A DNA stretch of 64,000 bases from Lysobacterales bacterium (GCA_016703225.1 JADJCM010000003.1:186001-250000); one strand, 5' to 3'. Counted from the first letter of the stretch, positions 1-8,732 are shown. Translations and numbers: made by a program. The notes: generated from the sequence alone by a model not told the origin.

Positions 1-415
1 GCGAGAACTCACGGTGGTAGTAATCGACTTCCGGTCGCTGCATCTCGAGACTTGGCTGCGCGAATCCGGCCCCGTCGATATCGCAGACCACGATGCCGCG
101 AAAGGCTTCGTCGGCGGCGAGGTCGCGCAGGGTCGCGAGCGGGTAGCGGCCATCCATCGCCAGCATCACCGGCTCCAAACCAGGCAGACGCTCACGCACG
201 GTCGCGCGATCGATCGCATACAGCGTGCGTGACGCACCAAGGAACACGATCGCGCGATCGGCCGACGACGCCTTCGCGCGCTGCAGCGACCACAGGTCGG
301 GGGCGTCAACGATGATCGGCGTGTAGCCACGCCCGCGCCAATGCTGCTCGACCGCGACCAGCGCCGAACCGGCGAGCACGAGGGCGATGGCGAGGGCGGT
401 GAGGGCGCGGCGCAT
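1..415 (-). CDS. Partial SGNH-like periplasmic/membrane protein next to an MBOAT acyltransferase
   Basis: The gene runs off the left edge; 138 N-terminal residues are visible. The ATG lies one base beyond the TGA of the MBOAT gene (TGACATG on the minus strand), so the two are almost certainly co-translated. Residues 3-22 form a hydrophobic signal anchor. About residues 56-69 read IVFLGASRTLYAID, with a GxSR motif like that in AlgJ/AlgX/DltD-type SGNH partners of MBOAT O-acyltransferases. By analogy it would help an extracytoplasmic acyl transfer, but the catalytic Asp/His region is outside the window, so this is inference from context and one motif. Confidence 0.7.
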   Translation of the reverse strand, partial: MRRALTALAIALVLAGSALVAVEQHWRGRGYTPIIVDAPDLWSLQRAKASSADRAIVFLGASRTLYAIDRATVRERLPGLEPVMLAMDGRYPLATLRDLAADEAFRGIVVCDIDGAGFAQPSLEMQRPEVDYYHREFS

Positions 416-416
416 G

Positions 417-1832
417 TCAGAACTGGAAGTAGATGAAGGCGCGCGAGACGCCGGGCGAGAGCACGATCGCGACCGCGAGTATCGCCCAGATCACGGCGAG
501 CGAAAGCGCATCGCGCTGGCGCAGCCAGCGACGCAGGTCGTGATGGCGCAGCAGCCAATGCATCAGCCAGAGCAGGCCGAACACGATCAGCGCGATCTTC
601 GCGTCCGCGCTCAGCGCGGCTGAGCTGTCGGTGACGACGAACATCGCCTGATGGATCTTCGCCGCGTGTGCGAAGTCCGGTGCGCGAAACCAGACCCAGG
701 CGATCAACACGCCGAGCAAGGTGATGAGCCCACCGAGCAGGGTGCCAAAGCCACCCAGCATCGTGCCGGCGCGTTCGAGCAACGGCCGTGACAGGCGCTC
801 GCCGACCAGCACCAGGCCGTGGAAGGCGCCCCAGGCGACGAAGGTCCAGGCCGCGCCATGCCATAGACCGCCGAGCAGCATGGTCAGCATCAGGTTGCGC
901 AGCGTGAACAGCCGCGATCCACGATTGCCGCCGAGCGACACGTACAGGTAATCGCGCAGCCAGGTCGACAGCGACACATGCCAGCGTCGCCAGAAATCCG
1001 AGAAACCCACAGCGGCATAGGGCGCGCGGAAATTGTCCGGCAGCCAGAAGCCGAGCATCGCGGCGCAGCCGATCGCACACGTCGAATATCCGGCGAAGTC
1101 GCAGAAGATCTGGCCGGCGAACGCGATCGTGCCGGTCCAGGCAGCGGCGGTGTCGATGCTGGCGCCGGCCTGGAACACCGGATCGACCACCGGCGCGAAC
1201 ACCGAATCGGCAAGCACGACTTTTTCGAACAGACCGAGCAGCAGCAGCGACAGACCGAGCGTGAAGCCTTCCGAGGTGGTCCGCCGCGGCGTGTGCAATT
1301 GCGCGCTGAAGTCGTGGTAACGCACGATCGGGCCGGCGACCAGCTGCGGGAAGAAGCCGACGAACAGCAAGTAATCACGCAGCGAGCGTTGCGCGCGCAC
1401 CTCGCCGCGATAGACATCGATGCAATAACTCAGCGACTGGAACGTGTAGAACGAAATGCCGACCGGCAGCAGGATGTCGAAGCCGGCCGGTTGCCAGTCG
1501 ATGCCGGCGAGCGCGAGCAGCGACTGGGTGTTGTTGCGCAGGAAATCGCCGTACTTGAAGAAGCCGAGCAGGCCGAGGTTCGCGATCAGCGATGCCACCA
1601 GCCACGGCTTGCGTATGCCCTTGCCGGCGTCGGCCATGCGCAGGGCCAACCACCAGTCCATCGTCGCCGAGCCGATCAGCAGCAGCAGGAAAGGCGGGTT
1701 CCAGGCGCCGTAGAAAACGAAACTGGCGCCGAGCAGGAGGTTCTTGCGCAGCGACCACGACAGACCCGGCAGGTTGAACAACGCCACCACGGCGATGAAG
1801 AACCCGACGAAGGTGAGCGAATCGAAGGTCAT
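417..1832 (-). CDS. MBOAT-family membrane-bound O-acyltransferase (AlgI-like)
   Basis: A 471-aa polytopic membrane protein of typical AlgI/DltB length. It has a hydrophobic N-terminus (residues about 8-24) and many membrane spans. Family signatures are visible: an amphipathic FWRRWHVSLSTWLRDYLY segment around residues 280-300 and LLGGLWHGAAWTF around 315-328, which holds the presumed catalytic His. These enzymes pass acyl groups across the inner membrane to exported glycans or other acceptors. It follows the CdsA-like gene by 53 bp and precedes the SGNH-like partner, suggesting a complete acyl-export pair. The substrate cannot be read from sequence; alginate is not implied. Confidence 0.9.
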   Translation of the reverse strand: MTFDSLTFVGFFIAVVALFNLPGLSWSLRKNLLLGASFVFYGAWNPPFLLLLIGSATMDWWLALRMADAGKGIRKPWLVASLIANLGLLGFFKYGDFLRNNTQSLLALAGIDWQPAGFDILLPVGISFYTFQSLSYCIDVYRGEVRAQRSLRDYLLFVGFFPQLVAGPIVRYHDFSAQLHTPRRTTSEGFTLGLSLLLLGLFEKVVLADSVFAPVVDPVFQAGASIDTAAAWTGTIAFAGQIFCDFAGYSTCAIGCAAMLGFWLPDNFRAPYAAVGFSDFWRRWHVSLSTWLRDYLYVSLGGNRGSRLFTLRNLMLTMLLGGLWHGAAWTFVAWGAFHGLVLVGERLSRPLLERAGTMLGGFGTLLGGLITLLGVLIAWVWFRAPDFAHAAKIHQAMFVVTDSSAALSADAKIALIVFGLLWLMHWLLRHHDLRRWLRQRDALSLAVIWAILAVAIVLSPGVSRAFIYFQF

Positions 1833-1885
1833 GGGCGGCGAGGCTGGCGGCCGCGCAGTATAGAGGGGGGCGGCTGCTCAGCGCC

Positions 1886-2833
1886 TCAGGTCCACCAGTA
1901 GCGGATCACGTGGAAATAAACCGGAGCCGCGAACACCAGGGAGTCGATGCGGTCGAGCACGCCGCCATGGCCCTCGATCATGTGGCCCCAGTCCTTCACA
2001 CCGCGGTCGCGCTTGATCGCCGACATGACCAGCCCGCCGAAGAAGCCCATCACGCAGACGGTGAATGCGATCGCGGCCGCTTCGAGTGCGCTGAACGCGG
2101 TGAAGCCGTGCAGGCTGGCGCCGAGCGCGGTCGCGCTGGCAATGCCGCCGAGCAGGCCTTCCCAGGTCTTCGAGGGTGACAAGGTCGGCGCGACCTTGTG
2201 CCGGCCAGTGAGCTTGCCCCAGATGTACTGCAGCACATCACTGCCCTGCACGACGATCACTAGCCACGCGATCAGCAGCAGCTCGCTGCCGGGTTGGCCG
2301 CGCACCTCGAGCGTCGCCAGCGCTGGCAGATGCGACAGGCAATACACGCAGATCATCAGCCCCCACTGCACCTTGGCCGCACGTTCGAGGAAACGCGTGG
2401 TGTCGGCGGAGACCGCAGCCAGGATCGGCAACAGCAGGAACGCGTAGACCGGGATCAGGATCGAATACAGGCCATACCAGTCGATCCAGATCAGCGCGTA
2501 TTGGGTCGGCAACGCGATGAAGAAGCTCACCGCGAGTGCGATGTGGTCGCCGCGGCGGGTGTAAGCGAGGGTGATGAATTCGCGCAGCGCGAAGAAAGAC
2601 AAGGCCGCGAACAGCGCGATCACGCCCGTCTTGCCGCAGGCAAAGGACGCGCCGAGCAGGCCGACCATCCACCACCACGCGAAGATGCGGCTGTTGAGGT
2701 TGTCGAGCACCGCATGCGGTTTGCCCTTGGCGATGCGGAGGGAAAGGATCGAGCCGATCGTGGTCGCCAGCGCCAGCACCAGCAATGCACCCGCGAACAG
2801 CTGCAGCACCGGGTCCTGCATCCATGCCCTCAT
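1886..2833 (-). CDS. Phosphatidate cytidylyltransferase paralogue (CdsA/YnbB-like)
   Basis: A 315-aa polytopic protein of the CTP:phosphatidate cytidylyltransferase family, which makes CDP-diacylglycerol from phosphatidate. The signature near the C-terminus is intact (KRDRGVKDWGHMIEGHGG followed by LDRIDSL), as is an upstream SPSKTWEGLLGG. It is slightly longer than typical housekeeping CdsA. Its position, with an ATGA overlap downstream of a PlsC gene and a CDP-alcohol phosphotransferase, resembles the E. coli ynbA-ynbB arrangement rather than the usual uppS-cdsA-dxr cluster, so I read it as a secondary paralogue. Start ATG overlaps the PlsC stop by four bases. Confidence 0.9.
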   Translation of the reverse strand: MRAWMQDPVLQLFAGALLVLALATTIGSILSLRIAKGKPHAVLDNLNSRIFAWWWMVGLLGASFACGKTGVIALFAALSFFALREFITLAYTRRGDHIALAVSFFIALPTQYALIWIDWYGLYSILIPVYAFLLLPILAAVSADTTRFLERAAKVQWGLMICVYCLSHLPALATLEVRGQPGSELLLIAWLVIVVQGSDVLQYIWGKLTGRHKVAPTLSPSKTWEGLLGGIASATALGASLHGFTAFSALEAAAIAFTVCVMGFFGGLVMSAIKRDRGVKDWGHMIEGHGGVLDRIDSLVFAAPVYFHVIRYWWT

Positions 2834-3462
2834 GCGTGCTCTCCATCGTCGGGGCGCAGGGACAGCATCGCGGCGCGCGCGCGCTCCAGGAACTCCGCCT
2901 TGGACTCGCCTTCGATGCGTTCGAGCGGTGCGCCGTAACTGACGGTGCAGATCAGCGGCACCGGCAGAAGCTCACCCTTCGGCATCACCCGGTTGAGGTT
3001 GTTGATCCAGACCGGGATCAGTTTCGCGCGCGGGTGGCCGCTGGCGAGGTGGAACAGGCCGCTCTTGAACGGCAGCAGCACGGCGTCGCTGGTGTTGCGC
3101 GTGCCTTCCGGGAACATGATCAGCGAGTCGCCGTGGACGAGTGCGTCGAGCATCTGCTGCACCGGGTCGGGTGCGCCCTCGCTCTGAGTGCGATCGATCA
3201 GCACGGCGCGGAACACACGACCAGCGATGAAGCGACGCAGGGCACTGCGGTTCCAGTAGTCGGCACCGGCGATCGGGCGCACCAGCCGGCGCAGAGTCGA
3301 GGGCAAGGTCGCCCAAATCAGCACGAAGTCGCCATGGCTGGCATGGTTGCTGAAGTAGATGCGTTGTTCTGCGGAGGGCTGGCAGCCACGCCAGAACGCC
3401 TGCACGCCGGTGAGCAGGCGCGCGAAGGTCAGGATCATCCAGGCCACGAGGCGTTCGATCAT
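2830..3462 (-). CDS. Lysophospholipid acyltransferase (PlsC family)
   Basis: 210 aa from the ATG that overlaps the preceding TGA by four bases (ATGA); a longer open frame upstream is only antisense/shadow of the preceding gene. Family motifs: NHASHGDF (the HX4D acyltransferase box, around residue 39) and FPEGTRN (acceptor phosphate binding). The protein is expected to acylate 1-acyl-glycerol-3-phosphate or a related acceptor at the inner membrane and so feed the neighbouring CdsA-like enzyme. N-terminal residues 5-20 are hydrophobic. Coupled overlaps at both ends indicate one operon. Confidence 0.9.
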   Translation of the reverse strand: MIERLVAWMILTFARLLTGVQAFWRGCQPSAEQRIYFSNHASHGDFVLIWATLPSTLRRLVRPIAGADYWNRSALRRFIAGRVFRAVLIDRTQSEGAPDPVQQMLDALVHGDSLIMFPEGTRNTSDAVLLPFKSGLFHLASGHPRAKLIPVWINNLNRVMPKGELLPVPLICTVSYGAPLERIEGESKAEFLERARAAMLSLRPDDGEHA

Positions 3463-4091
3463 GTCTGCGAATCGCGGTTGGCTGCAGGCGGGATACTGCG
3501 CATTGCATTGCGGACACGGCGCACGATGGTCCAGGCAATGGCGGCGGCGATCAATGGCATCAGCCAGTGCAAGAATTCCGGAAGCGGTGCGCCGACGCCG
3601 ATCCACAGACCGAGCGCGCCGAATATCGCGGCGCGGTCGCTCTTGCCCATCGGGCCGTCGTAACGGCGCTGGGCACCGATGCTCGGGCCCAGTGCACCGG
3701 CGAATTCGCTGATCGTGGCGAGCACGATGACCACTGCGACTGAGACCGGCTGGAAAGGCGCGACCAGCGCGAGCGGCGCGTACAGCGCGGCATCCGAGAC
3801 CACGTCTCCCAACTCGTTGAGCATCGCGCCGAGCCGCGATTTCTGGCCGAACTCGCGTGCCAGCATGCCGTCGATCGCGTTCAGCGCCATGCGCAGGAAC
3901 ATCCACAGCGGCAGCAGCAGGAACAGGCGGCGGTCGCCGGCAGCCTGCCACCAGAGCAAGGCGCCGACTCCGACCGAAGCCAGCGTCGCGATACTGGTGA
4001 CCTGATTCGCGGTGACCCCGGCGGCGTGCAGTTGCCGCACCAGCGGCCGCAGCAGGTTCTGGAAGGCCGGTTTCAGTGCGTAGATCGACAT
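3459..4091 (-). CDS. CDP-alcohol phosphatidyltransferase family protein (YnbA-like)
   Basis: Taken from the ATG at 4091, which has AGGAGA just upstream; 210 aa with several membrane spans. It should swap CMP of CDP-diacylglycerol for an alcohol head group. The core reads NAIDGMLAR, eight residues, then G-AML-N-ELG-D-VVS-D. The family consensus has Asp where this protein has the first Asn (NAID) and the Asn of GAMLN, so two of the usual metal-binding Asp are Asn. I recall a similar pattern in YnbA/YnjF-type relatives, so it may be a sub-family trait. First gene of the five-gene minus-strand operon; head group unknown. Confidence 0.85.
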   Translation of the reverse strand: MSIYALKPAFQNLLRPLVRQLHAAGVTANQVTSIATLASVGVGALLWWQAAGDRRLFLLLPLWMFLRMALNAIDGMLAREFGQKSRLGAMLNELGDVVSDAALYAPLALVAPFQPVSVAVVIVLATISEFAGALGPSIGAQRRYDGPMGKSDRAAIFGALGLWIGVGAPLPEFLHWLMPLIAAAIAWTIVRRVRNAMRSIPPAANRDSQT

Positions 4092-4156
4092 GCAGACTCT
4101 CCTCGGAGCGCGACCGACAGCAGCGTGGCGGGTCGGCCCGCCGATCGCCAAGCCGC

Positions 4157-4185
4157 TTGTGTCGCGCAGCGTCTTTGGGTAAAGT
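4157..4185 (+). promoter_or_regulatory. Sigma-70 promoter of tRNA-Val
   Basis: TTGTGT (4157-4162), 17-bp spacer, TAAAGT (4180-4185), ending 13 bp before the mature tRNA-Val 5' end. Hexamer fit and spacing are good; no experimental support. Confidence 0.55.
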
Positions 4186-4198
4186 TCGCGGCCCTTGC

Positions 4199-4273
4199 GG
4201 GCGCATAGCTCAGCGGTAGAGCACTACCTTGACATGGTAGGGGTCTCAGGTTCGATCCCTGATGCGCCCACCA
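4199..4273 (+). tRNA. tRNA-Val (anticodon GAC)
   Basis: 75 nt with encoded CCA. Acceptor stem GGGCGCA (4199-4205) pairs perfectly with TGCGCCC (4263-4269), discriminator A. Anticodon stem CTACC/GGTAG encloses loop TTGACAT, giving anticodon GAC. The T-loop TTCGATC is standard. Confidence 0.97.
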
Positions 4274-4395
4274 ATTCGCGAAAGCGAATTTTCCGCAAAG
4301 TCCAACTCCGAGAGCCGTAGTTCCAACGAACACGATCACGATGACGCGAACCGGTAACCACCTCTAGCGAATCCGCAGACTGGCTCCGAATGACG

Positions 4396-4420
4396 AAGGG
4401 CGCTTTCTGCGCCCTTTTCT
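4396..4420 (+). terminator. Rho-independent terminator between tRNA-Val and thrS
   Basis: Perfect 8-bp stem AAGGGCGC (4396-4403) / GCGCCCTT (4409-4416), loop TTTCT, then a T-rich tail. It ends about 20 bp before the thrS start, so it could also act as a leader terminator for thrS, but no leader peptide or antiterminator is evident. Confidence 0.8.
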
Positions 4421-4441
4421 ATTTCTGCAAGGAACGACCCG

Positions 4442-6345
4442 ATGATCACGATCACGCTGCCGGATGGTGCGAAGCGCGAATATGCGCCGAGCACGACGAT
4501 CGGCGAAGTTGCCGCAAGCATTGGCCCCGGACTGGCCAAGGCGGCACTGGCTGGCAAGGTCGACGGCAAGCTCGTCGACCTGAGTCATCCGCTTGGCGCC
4601 GACGCTGCACTCGAGATCGTCACCGACAAGCACCCGGATGCGCTGGAAGTGCTGCGCCACTCGACCGCACATTTGCTTGCGCAGGCGACGCAGCGGCTGT
4701 TCCCGGATACCCAGGTCACGATCGGTCCGGTGATCGAGAACGGCTTCTACTACGACTTCGCGCGCAAGACGCCGTTCACGCCCGATGACCTTGCCACGAT
4801 CGAGGCCGAGATGACGCGGATCGTCGCGGAAGGTCTGCCGGTGGTGCGCTCGCTGATGCCTCGCGACGAGGCAGTGGCCTTCTTCAAGAACAAGAACGAG
4901 CACTCAAGGCCGAGATCATTGCGAGCATCCCGGCGAACGAGGATCTGTCGCTGTACGCGCAGGGCGAGTTCATCGACCTGTGTCGTGGTCCACACGTGCC
5001 GAATACCTCGAAGCTGCGCGCTTTCAAGCTGATGAAGATCTCCGGGGCCTATTGGCGCGCCGACGCGAACAACGAGATGCTGCAGCGCGTGTACGGCACC
5101 GCCTGGCTGAACGACAAGGACCTCAAGGCGCATCTGTTCCAGCTGGAGGAAGCCGAGAAGCGCGACCACCGCAGGCTCGGCCGCCAGCTCGATCTGTTCC
5201 ACATGCAGGAAGAGGCCCCGGGCCTGGTGTTCTGGCACCCGAAGGGCTGGCAGGTGTGGCAGGTGGTCGAGCAGTACATGCGCAAGGTTTACCGCGACAA
5301 CGGCTACCAGGAAGTGCGTTGCCCGCAGATCCTCGACAAGTCGCTGTGGGAGAAGACCGGGCACTGGGAGAACTACCGCGACAACATGTTCACGACGCAT
5401 TCGGAGAACCGCGACTACGCGGTCAAGCCGATGAACTGTCCGGGTCACGTGCAGATCTTCAATCATGGCCTGCATAGCTATCGCGAACTGCCGATCCGCT
5501 ATGGCGAATTTGGCGCCTGCCATCGCAACGAGCCCTCGGGCGCGCTGCACGGCATCATGCGCGTGCGCGGCTTCACTCAGGACGACGGCCACATCTTCTG
5601 TACCGAAGCGCAGATCGAGCCGGAAGTGACCGCATTCCACCGCCAGGCGATGAAGGTCTATGCCGACTTCGGCTTCACCGAGATTGCGCTCAAGATCGCG
5701 CTGCGACCGGAAAAACGCATCGGTGACGACGCCGCCTGGGACAAGGCCGAAGACGCCCTGCGCTCGGCGCTGCGCTCCTGCGACGTCGAATGGCAGGAAC
5801 TGCCGGGCGAGGGTGCGTTCTACGGCCCGAAAATCGAGTACCACTTCCGCGACTCGATTGGCCGCGGCTGGCAGGTCGGCACGATGCAGGTCGACTTCTT
5901 CATGCCCGGCCGCCTCGGCGCCGAATACGTGACCGAGGAATCCGCCCGCAAGACCCCGGTGATGCTGCACCGGGCCATCGTCGGCTCGATGGAGCGCTTC
6001 ATTGGCATCCTGATCGAACACCACGCCGGAATCCTGCCGCCCTGGCTGGCCCCGGTGCAGGCGGTGGTCATGAACATTACCGAGGGCCAGGCCGAGTACG
6101 TGGACGCGGTCGGCGAAACCCTTGTAAATCAAGGCTTCCGGGTCAAGGCCGATTTGCGCGGCGACAAGATCGGCTATAAGATCCGCGAGCACACGCTGCA
6201 GAAGGTGCCGTATCTGCTCGTCGTCGGTGACCGCGAGCGCGACAATGGCCAGGTGGCGGTGCGCGCATTGAACGGGGAAGATCTGGGCGTGATGACGCTC
6301 GATCAGTTCATTGCACGGTTGCGATCGGAAACGGAGAAGCACTGA
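4442..6345 (+). CDS. thrS: Threonyl-tRNA synthetase (single-base deletion near 4904)
   Basis: Charges tRNA-Thr. The N-terminal TGS domain starts at ATG 4442 (AAGGAA upstream), followed by the editing domain, class II catalytic core and anticodon-binding domain. Zinc ligands sit at the E. coli positions, e.g. Cys about 333 in MNCPGHVQ, with FGACHRNEPSG motif 2. The frame breaks at 4904-4905: codons ...GAG CAC T-C AAG GCC GAG..., where one base (expected TAC, Tyr) is missing. Frame 2 ends soon after and the rest continues in frame 1 from AAG at 4906. Restored length is about 634 aa, close to E. coli's 642. As the gene is essential and otherwise perfect, a sequencing error is more likely than a pseudogene. 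Heads the thrS-infC-rpmI-rplT operon. Confidence 0.93.
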
Positions 6346-6379
6346 GCCTGGCTCGGTGTTTCAGCAGACAGGGCTTGGC

Positions 6380-6394
6380 GGAGGTAGCGGTATC
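6380..6394 (+). promoter_or_regulatory. infC ribosome binding site with ATC start codon
   Basis: GGAGG at 6380-6384, seven bases, then ATC at 6392-6394, in frame with IF3. The nearest upstream conventional start in frame is a TTG at 6311 inside thrS, and the next downstream one (TTG 6407) is 22 bases from the Shine-Dalgarno, too far. IF3 itself rejects AUU/AUC-type starts, the classical basis of infC autoregulation. Confidence 0.65.
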
Positions 6395-6910
6395 AGCACT
6401 GAAAAATTGAACCGGCGGAACAACGAAATTCGTGTTCCGCGTGTGCGCCTGATCGGCGCGGATGGGGAGCAGGTCGGCGTCGTCGGTCGCGACGAAGCCC
6501 TGCGCATGGCGATGGATCTGGAACTCGATCTGGTCGAGATCGTTCCGAACGCCGACCCGCCGGTGTGCCGCATCATGGATTTCGGCAAGTTCCGGTTCGA
6601 AGAACAGAAGAAGGCGCACGCCGCCCGCAAGAAGCAGAAAGTGGTCGAGATCAAGGAACTCAAGTTCCGCCCGACCACCGACGATGGCGACTACGACATC
6701 AAGCTGCGCAACCTGCGCCGTTTCATCTCGGAAGGCGACAAAGTCAAGATCAACATCCGCTTCCGCGGCCGCGAGATGGCGCATACCGAACTCGGTATCG
6801 CCATGGCCAAGCGACTGGAGGAGGACCTGAAGGAAGAAGTGACGATCGAGCAATGGCCCCGTTTGGAGGGCCGCCAGATGGTCATGATGGTGGCGCCGAA
6901 GCGCAAGTAA
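6392..6910 (+). CDS. infC: Translation initiation factor IF-3
   Basis: 172 aa from the proposed ATC start (E. coli IF3 is 180 aa). The mature N-terminus reads (M)STEKLNRRNNEIRVPRVRL, matching the conserved start of the N domain; the linker and C domain follow (FRPTTDDGDYDIKLRNL, then RGREMAHTELG), ending in VAPKRK. IF3 binds the 30S subunit and enforces initiator tRNA and start-codon selection. Start choice rests on the perfect Shine-Dalgarno and on family alignment. Lies 46 bp after thrS and upstream of rpmI-rplT in the usual operon. Confidence 0.95.
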   Translation: MSTEKLNRRNNEIRVPRVRLIGADGEQVGVVGRDEALRMAMDLELDLVEIVPNADPPVCRIMDFGKFRFEEQKKAHAARKKQKVVEIKELKFRPTTDDGDYDIKLRNLRRFISEGDKVKINIRFRGREMAHTELGIAMAKRLEEDLKEEVTIEQWPRLEGRQMVMMVAPKRK

Positions 6911-6967
6911 GGCGTCGTAGGATCGCGGACGGGAAATCCGCACAAGCCGCATCGAGCAGGACGGAAA

Positions 6968-6986
6968 GCGTGGCCGCGGCCACCGC
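6968..6986 (+). promoter_or_regulatory. GC-rich hairpin in the rpmI leader
   Basis: GTGGCC-GC-GGCCAC (6970-6983) lies in the 110-nt gap between infC and rpmI. In enterobacteria ribosomal protein L20 represses rpmI-rplT through a structured leader in this place; whether this hairpin has that role is inference only. Confidence 0.3.
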
Positions 6987-7020
6987 TCGGTACAGTCAAA
7001 CAACACTCATAGGAAGTGTC

Positions 7021-7224
7021 ATGGCAAAAACCAAAATCAAGACCAACCGGGCCGCTGCCAAGCGATTCCGGAAGACCGCATCCGGCAAGTTCAAGGCCGG
7101 GCATGCGTTCAAGAGCCACATCCTGACCAAGAAGTCGACCAAGCGGAAGCGCAACCTTCGTGGCACCAATCATGTTCGTGCGGAGGACGCAGGTCGCGTC
7201 GCCCGCATGGTTCCCTACTTGTAA
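7021..7224 (+). CDS. rpmI: 50S ribosomal protein L35
   Basis: 67 aa, very basic, starting MAKTKIKTNRAAAKRF and ending RVARMVPYL, a full-length match to bacterial L35 (about 65 aa). ATG preceded by AGGAAG. Longer upstream reading in the same frame overlaps infC and is not used. Followed after 16 bp by rplT. Confidence 0.97.
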   Translation: MAKTKIKTNRAAAKRFRKTASGKFKAGHAFKSHILTKKSTKRKRNLRGTNHVRAEDAGRVARMVPYL

Positions 7225-7240
7225 GCCGGAGGTATAGACC

Positions 7241-7600
7241 ATGGCACGAGTCAAACGTGGTGTAACCGCCCGCGCACGTCACAAGAAAATCCTTTCCCAG
7301 GCCAAGGGCTACTACAACGCACGCCGCAAGGTGTTGCGTGTGGCCAAGCAGGCCGTTACCAAGGCTGCCCAGTACGCCTACATCGGTCGCAAGCAGCGCA
7401 AGCGCCAGTTCCGTGGCTTGTGGATCGTACGCATCAATGCCGCTGCGCGCATGTTCGACCTGAGCTACAGCCGTTTCATGAACGGTCTGCTCAAGGCGGG
7501 GATCACGCTCGATCGCAAGGCGCTGGCTGATCTCGCCGTGCACGACCTGAAGGCGTTTGAAGTGCTCGCAACGAAGGCCAAGACCGCTCTCGCCGCGTAA
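7241..7600 (+). CDS. rplT: 50S ribosomal protein L20
   Basis: 119 aa (E. coli 118). N-terminus MARVKRGVTARARHKKIL and the conserved ARRKVLRVAKQAV and RQFRGLWIVRINAA segments identify L20, needed for early 50S assembly and, in several bacteria, repressor of its own operon. GGAGG lies upstream. Last gene of the operon; a strong terminator follows. Confidence 0.98.
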   Translation: MARVKRGVTARARHKKILSQAKGYYNARRKVLRVAKQAVTKAAQYAYIGRKQRKRQFRGLWIVRINAAARMFDLSYSRFMNGLLKAGITLDRKALADLAVHDLKAFEVLATKAKTALAA

Positions 7601-7638
7601 GCTTCAATGCCGGGTTCGCCTGGCCAATGCAGTACACG

Positions 7639-7676
7639 CGTGGGGAAGGGCTTGGGCTCTTCCCCACGTTTTTTTT
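7639..7676 (+). terminator. Strong rho-independent terminator after rplT
   Basis: 10-bp perfect stem CGTGGGGAAG (7639-7648) / CTTCCCCACG (7659-7668) and eight T residues (7669-7676). It separates rplT from pheS. No Phe-rich leader peptide lies upstream, so a pheST attenuator is not supported. Confidence 0.93.
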
Positions 7677-7712
7677 GCGCCGAAGAAATGAGGCGCCAGC
7701 GAAGGAATGACG

Positions 7713-8708
7713 ATGGACGAATTGCAGACCGCTGCTGTTGAAGCCAAAGGTTCGATCAAGGATGCCGCTACGCTCGAAGCCCTCGACGCCATCCGCGTCG
7801 CGTGGCTCGGCAAGCAGGGCCGGTTGACCGAACAGTTGAAGCTGCTGGGCAAGTTGCCGCCCGAGGAGCGCAAGGCCACCGGCGAGCGCGTGAACCAGGT
7901 CAAGGCGCTTCTCGGCGACGCGATCGACGCCCGTCGTGGCGAACTGGAGACCGCCGCCCACACCGCGCGTCTCGCGTCCGAGCGCATCGACGTCACCATG
8001 CCCGGCCGCAACGGTTCGCGCGCGAACCTGCATCCGGTGACGCGAACGCTTGATCGCATCACCGACATCTTCGGCCGCCTCGGCTATCAGCTCGCCGATG
8101 GCCCCGAAATCGAGGACGACTATCACAACTTCGAAGCGCTGAACTTCCCGGAGCACCATCCGGCGCGCGCGATGCACGACACCTTTTATTTTCCGGACGG
8201 GCGCCTGCTGCGCACGCATACGTCGCCGGTGCAGATCCGCGCGATGCAGGGGCGCACGCCGCCGATCCGCATCATCGCCGCCGGCAAGGTCTATCGCTCC
8301 GATTCCGACCAGACGCATACGCCGATGTTCCATCAGGTCGAGGGCCTGCTGGTCGACGAGACCTCGAACTTCGCCGACTTGAAGGGCACGCTCAAGCAGT
8401 TCGTTGGCGCGTTCTTCGAGCGCGATTTCGACATGCGCTTCCGCCCGAGCTACTTCCCGTTTACCGAGCCTTCGGCCGAAGTCGATATTCGTTGGGACCG
8501 GGCGGATGGGACGCAAGGCTGGCTCGAAGTGCTTGGTTGCGGCATGGTCCATCCGAACGTGCTCAAGGCCTGCGGCATCGATGCCGAGCGTTACACCGGC
8601 TTTGCCTTTGGCCTCGGTGTCGAGCGTTTCGCCATGCTGCGTTACGGCGTCGATGACCTGCGCTCCCTGTTCGAAAACGACGCGCGCTTCCTCGCGCAGT
8701 TCGCGTGA
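7713..8708 (+). CDS. pheS: Phenylalanyl-tRNA synthetase alpha subunit
   Basis: 331 aa from ATG 7713, chosen because AAGGA (7702-7706) is six bases upstream; the ATG at 7707 would touch that Shine-Dalgarno. Class II catalytic subunit: coiled N-terminus (to about 85), motif 1 region HPVTRTLDRI, motif 2 with AAGKVYRSDSDQTHTPMF, then EVLGCGMVHPNV and motif 3 GLGVERFAMLRYG. Forms the alpha2-beta2 enzyme with PheT, encoded 24 bp downstream. Confidence 0.97.
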   Translation: MDELQTAAVEAKGSIKDAATLEALDAIRVAWLGKQGRLTEQLKLLGKLPPEERKATGERVNQVKALLGDAIDARRGELETAAHTARLASERIDVTMPGRNGSRANLHPVTRTLDRITDIFGRLGYQLADGPEIEDDYHNFEALNFPEHHPARAMHDTFYFPDGRLLRTHTSPVQIRAMQGRTPPIRIIAAGKVYRSDSDQTHTPMFHQVEGLLVDETSNFADLKGTLKQFVGAFFERDFDMRFRPSYFPFTEPSAEVDIRWDRADGTQGWLEVLGCGMVHPNVLKACGIDAERYTGFAFGLGVERFAMLRYGVDDLRSLFENDARFLAQFA

Positions 8709-8732
8709 TCGCCGCCAGAAGGAACTGATGCA

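Noticed and set aside
7639..7676. pheST attenuator with leader peptide
   Set aside because: No short Phe-rich frame with a ribosome site precedes the hairpin; it is a plain terminator after rplT.
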